From contig CAVVIK010000005.1 in the NCBI GenBank assembly GCA_963748315.1, positions 186,001-250,000 of the forward strand: a stretch of 64,000 bases of DNA. Direction: 5' to 3'. Positions 61,222 to 64,000 of the stretch are shown in pieces. This DNA is from DASPHG01 sp963748315. Lineage in GTDB: Bacteria; Actinomycetota; Thermoleophilia; Solirubrobacterales; Thermoleophilaceae. Numbering within the stretch: the stretch's first letter is position 1; the number at the start of each line of letters is the position of its first letter. The notes beneath the pieces are model-generated. The model did no database searches and had not been told where the DNA came from. It saw only the letters and a list, made by a program, of their open reading frames with translations. Made by a program: the position numbers and the translations under genes.

Positions 61222-62834
61222 GGGAAGAACGGAAGCGGGCAGCTGCTTAGTGCGGACGCGGTGCCCGAAGTCGTCCAGCGTCTTTGCAGTGGCGAGGCGC
61301 TCCCGGACGCTCCGCTGCGAGAGCTCCATGCGCTTGGCGACGGCGGCGATGGAGTCGAGGCGCTCGTGCAGCCGCACGGCTCGCTGGACTTGTCGCGCTA
61401 GCCAGGCAGGAATTGTCGCCGGGGCGAAGATCGTCAACGGCGGCCTCGCGGGGGAAGGGTCGCAAGGCTCGGAAGACGCGGCGCGGGCGGTTCGCGAACA
61501 CCTCGACGTCGAGCCCGCCGGTTAGGGCCCTGAGGTCGAACGGGTTGAATGGCTGCACCAAGGCTCGCCGGCGGCGGTCGGCCTGGCCGCGGAGGTGATG
61601 GACATGTGTGAAACGCGTGCAGACCGAGGAGATGCTCAGCTCCACCCCTGGCGGACAGTCGGAAGGCCAGTAATGCGCACAGTCGGAGTAGCCGAGGTAC
61701 AGCCCGGTGCCGCGCTCCACATACGAGAGGAGGAGGCCGCGCCAGGTCCGGCCGAGCCATAGCGGTCGTGTACCACCGATTGGCCGCTGCGCCGGCGCGA
61801 GATTTGTTTCGAACAGTGGTTCGCGCCGAGTTGCTCCGCAGTCTCGGGGATCGGTATTTGCTGTGGCTGGGTGCCAAGTCGGGTTGACACTGTTTGCGGT
61901 GCCGTTCGTCAGCCACGTGAGACAGTCGCCATCCGGCTCGATCGAGTAGATCTCGTGGCCTCCGTAGGGCGGATCGTTTCGGTTGCTGTTGAACGCGATC
62001 CGGCTGCCATCCGGGGCCCAGGACGGCGCGATGTCGTCGCCCTTGTTGCGAGTGAGGCGTTGCACGTTGCTGCCGTCCGCGTCCATCACGTACAGCTCGC
62101 CGTTGTAAGAGCACTCGTCTGACCCACAGTTCTGGCCGTTACGGTCGGCGATGCTGACGAAGGCGATGCGCGACCCGTCCGGCGAAAAGGCGGGCCCGTA
62201 CGCGTCGCCTACGAACAGCTCCGTGGACCCCCCATCGATCGGTGCGATGCGGATAGAGGACTTGAAGTACGAGCGACGGTCGAGTTCGAACGCGCTGTAC
62301 AGCACGGCCGTGCCGTCCGGCGACCACTCGGGCGTGCCGACGCCGCTCAGACGCCGGTCGAGTCGCTGGGTGACGAGCGCGCGCTCATTACCGTCGAGGT
62401 CGGTGACGACGATCGACGTCATGAAGCTGTCGTCGTCTTGAGGTGACGCGCGTAAAGGCGAGTTGGTCCCCGTCCGGGGACCAACTGGGCGAGCTCACGA
62501 ACACATTTCGGTCCACCGGCGTGAGCCGACGGCGGGTCGATCCGTCACGGCTCAGGAGATCGATGCGCGACCAATTCCCTGGGTCCCCATGGTCGTGCTC
62601 ACGAACGATCGCCAACTGCGTGCCGTCGGGCGACCATTCCGGCTCGGAATCGCTCGACCGGGGCGTCGTCGGTGTAGTGAAAAGGCTCCGATCCGAGCCG
62701 TCGGCGCCGATCTCGTACAGGCGCCCGTCGGCCGAGTACACGATCTGCGCGTCCGCCGGGGCGCACATGCAGGCGAAGAGCAGCCCGCAGGTGACGATCA
62801 TTCGACGCCCCATCCGCGTCGAGTATGACGCCAT
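61218..62834 (-). CDS. Secreted TolB-like beta-propeller with helical C-terminal part (frameshifts)
   Basis: N-terminal signal peptide 'MIVTCGLLFACMCAPADA' (start 62834 or 62813). WD40-like/PD40 blades follow: 'PEWSPDGTQLAIV', 'PSWSPDGDQLAF', then after a shift near 62430 'PEWSPDGTAVLYSAFE', 'PAFSPDGSRIAFVS' and 'PSWAPDGSRIAFNSNRND'. So it is a TolB-type propeller outside the cytoplasm. Beyond 61640 frames change again; the frame ending at the left gives a helical, HTH-like part 'RLDSIAAVAKRMELSQRSVRERLATAKTLDDFGHRV'. Whether that belongs to the same protein is unclear. I end it at the CTAG near 61218. Confidence 0.5.
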
Positions 62835-62871
62835 CCGTTGTACCCTCGGGCCTCTGACCCCGGTGCGTGTC

Positions 62872-64000
62872 ATGCTCGCTTCGTTCCTTCTGCTCGCGGC
62901 CATTGCCGCGTGCGCGCCCGGCTCTGCGCTCGCGCTGACCAAGGCTGAGCGCAAGGCGGCCAAGATCGTCGCGATCGACGGCGGGTCCACCGCCACGGCG
63001 GCGTTCGTCGAGATCACCTTCAAGGGCCGGTTCGGGGAGCTGTTCGGCACCAAGGGGCTCAGGAAGGGCAGCGTCAAGGTGCAGTTCGTCCCGGGATCGG
63101 GCAAGCGGACGAAGATCATCGAGACCGGGCCGCCCGACGAGGCTGAGCGGGTCCGGCGCGGCACGAAGGGCTTCTCCGAGACCGCCCGTGCCAACCGCAC
63201 GTTCGTCGTGTTCGTCCGCGGCCTGAAGGCGCCGGCCAAGAAGGTGATCGTGAAGACGAGCCGCAAGAAGAAGAAGCTCGACAAGGAGAAGGCGCGGCTG
63301 TCCACGCCGGTGACCGAGACGGAGCTCGACCTCGAGCTCGACAAGGTGGACCTGATGTTCGGTGAGGCCATCGACAGGCGGACCGATGCCGATTACGCCC
63401 GATTCGCCAAGCAAGAGCAGATCGCTCTGCTGAAGAAGGACCTGAGGAAGGCGAAGACCCGCGCCGAGAAGCGCAAGCTGCGCAAGAAGATCGCGAAGAA
63501 GAAGGCCAAGGTCGCTGAGCTGCGCGAGACCGCGGAGGCTCAGGGCGAGAAGATCGAGGTGATCGAGCGCTGGATCAAGATCCTCGAGAAGGCCCTCAAG
63601 GGCCCTGCGGCACGCGCCTGCAACGACGGGGTGGACAACGACGGGGACACGTTGACCGACTTCGACAACCTCGACCCGGGGTGCGTGATGCGCCTGGACA
63701 ACGATGAGTACGACGTCGCGATGCCGCTCATCTGCCCGAGCCCAGGCAACAGCGCGAGCGTAGTCAGGGTCATCACGACCCCGACGACCAACAGGTTCGA
63801 CAGCTTCTACATCTCGCTGCCCCCGCTCGCCGCCGGCGAGGCCCGCGAGGGGCTCATCGACGCGCCCGTCACGGCGCAGAGCGCCGGCCCCTTCCCGGTG
63901 ACCTGGCACAAGACGCTGCCGTGCGGCTCCGACGAGGTCGGAATGGCCTACAGCTACTCGCTCTTCACGGCCGGCGCGCCTGCGGGCGAGTACGGCCTGA
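62872..64000 (+). CDS. Secreted coiled-coil protein with calcium-like loop, 3' end outside window
   Basis: ATG 62872 (GTG 62863 also in frame). Signal peptide 'MLASFLLLAAIAACAPGSALA'. Then a beta-rich part ('FVEITFKGRFGELFG', 'VKVQFVPGSGKRTKII'), a long Lys/Glu/Arg coiled coil (about 150-240), and 'ACNDGVDNDGDTLTDFDNLDPGC', a DxDxDG-type loop with flanking Cys like thrombospondin type-3 repeats. The frame stays open to the last base. A cell-surface or secreted protein is likely; role unknown. Confidence 0.65.
   Translation, partial: MLASFLLLAAIAACAPGSALALTKAERKAAKIVAIDGGSTATAAFVEITFKGRFGELFGTKGLRKGSVKVQFVPGSGKRTKIIETGPPDEAERVRRGTKGFSETARANRTFVVFVRGLKAPAKKVIVKTSRKKKKLDKEKARLSTPVTETELDLELDKVDLMFGEAIDRRTDADYARFAKQEQIALLKKDLRKAKTRAEKRKLRKKIAKKKAKVAELRETAEAQGEKIEVIERWIKILEKALKGPAARACNDGVDNDGDTLTDFDNLDPGCVMRLDNDEYDVAMPLICPSPGNSASVVRVITTPTTNRFDSFYISLPPLAAGEAREGLIDAPVTAQSAGPFPVTWHKTLPCGSDEVGMAYSYSLFTAGAPAGEYGL

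Overview
The window is a G+C-rich, densely packed bacterial chromosome segment with short or overlapping intergenic spaces, GTG and TTG starts, and genes alternating between strands. Gene content (gatCAB with a GluRS-type gltX, a DUF5679 mini-protein, an Act_Holin/DUF3618 pair, a Rpf-like transglycosylase, and a 'LTYANVVSTICLFVLLGG'-type surface protein) suggests Actinomycetota, most likely class Thermoleophilia (Solirubrobacterales-like). That placement is inference from recognised families; no rRNA or tRNA gene was seen. No prophage, IS transposase or CRISPR array is visible, so this is mostly core genome.

Layout: 0-8 kb, wall hydrolase end, def, ACT regulator, phosphoesterase, MBL hydrolase, Rpf-like transglycosylase, GT4 glycosyltransferase and thrS. 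8-14 kb, infC, rpmI-rplT (split from infC by a reversed secreted-protein gene), an rRNA methyltransferase, pheST. 14-18.4 kb, argC-argJ-argB-argD with an ARG-box-like palindrome before argB. 18.4-29 kb, small redox, membrane and VOC genes around argG, a MOSC protein, glutamate dehydrogenase and homoserine dehydrogenase. 29-36 kb, dnaE, a methyltransferase, a GT39-type membrane protein and endonuclease IV. 36-44 kb, a Ser/Thr kinase, ceramidase-like protein, flavin monooxygenase, a small repeat element and gltX. 43-50 kb, an HDOD-LuxR regulator, molybdopterin oxidoreductase, histidine kinase, VanZ, Rrf2, ExoD, a collagen-like protein and a STAS protein. 50-57 kb, cysK-cysE, queuosine salvage protein, pcrA, folD, membrane proteins and a thioesterase. 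57-64 kb, gatC-gatA-gatB, a RibD-like reductase, a TolB-like propeller and a secreted coiled-coil protein cut by the window end.

Functional links: argCJBD plus argG cover much of arginine synthesis; gdhA supplies glutamate. gltX plus gatCAB fit indirect Gln-tRNA and/or Asn-tRNA synthesis. cysK-cysE make cysteine from serine.

Two sequence-wide patterns stand out. First, many genes have a TAnnnT hexamer ending 6-11 nt before the start codon and no Shine-Dalgarno, implying leaderless transcription. In four divergent pairs only 15-25 bp apart, the two -10-like boxes point opposite ways and share their TA dinucleotide. Second, more than twenty single-base-type indels interrupt conserved, often essential genes (thrS, def, argC, gltX, gatB, nfo). 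This looks like assembly or read error rather than gene decay; such genes are annotated over their full inferred span.
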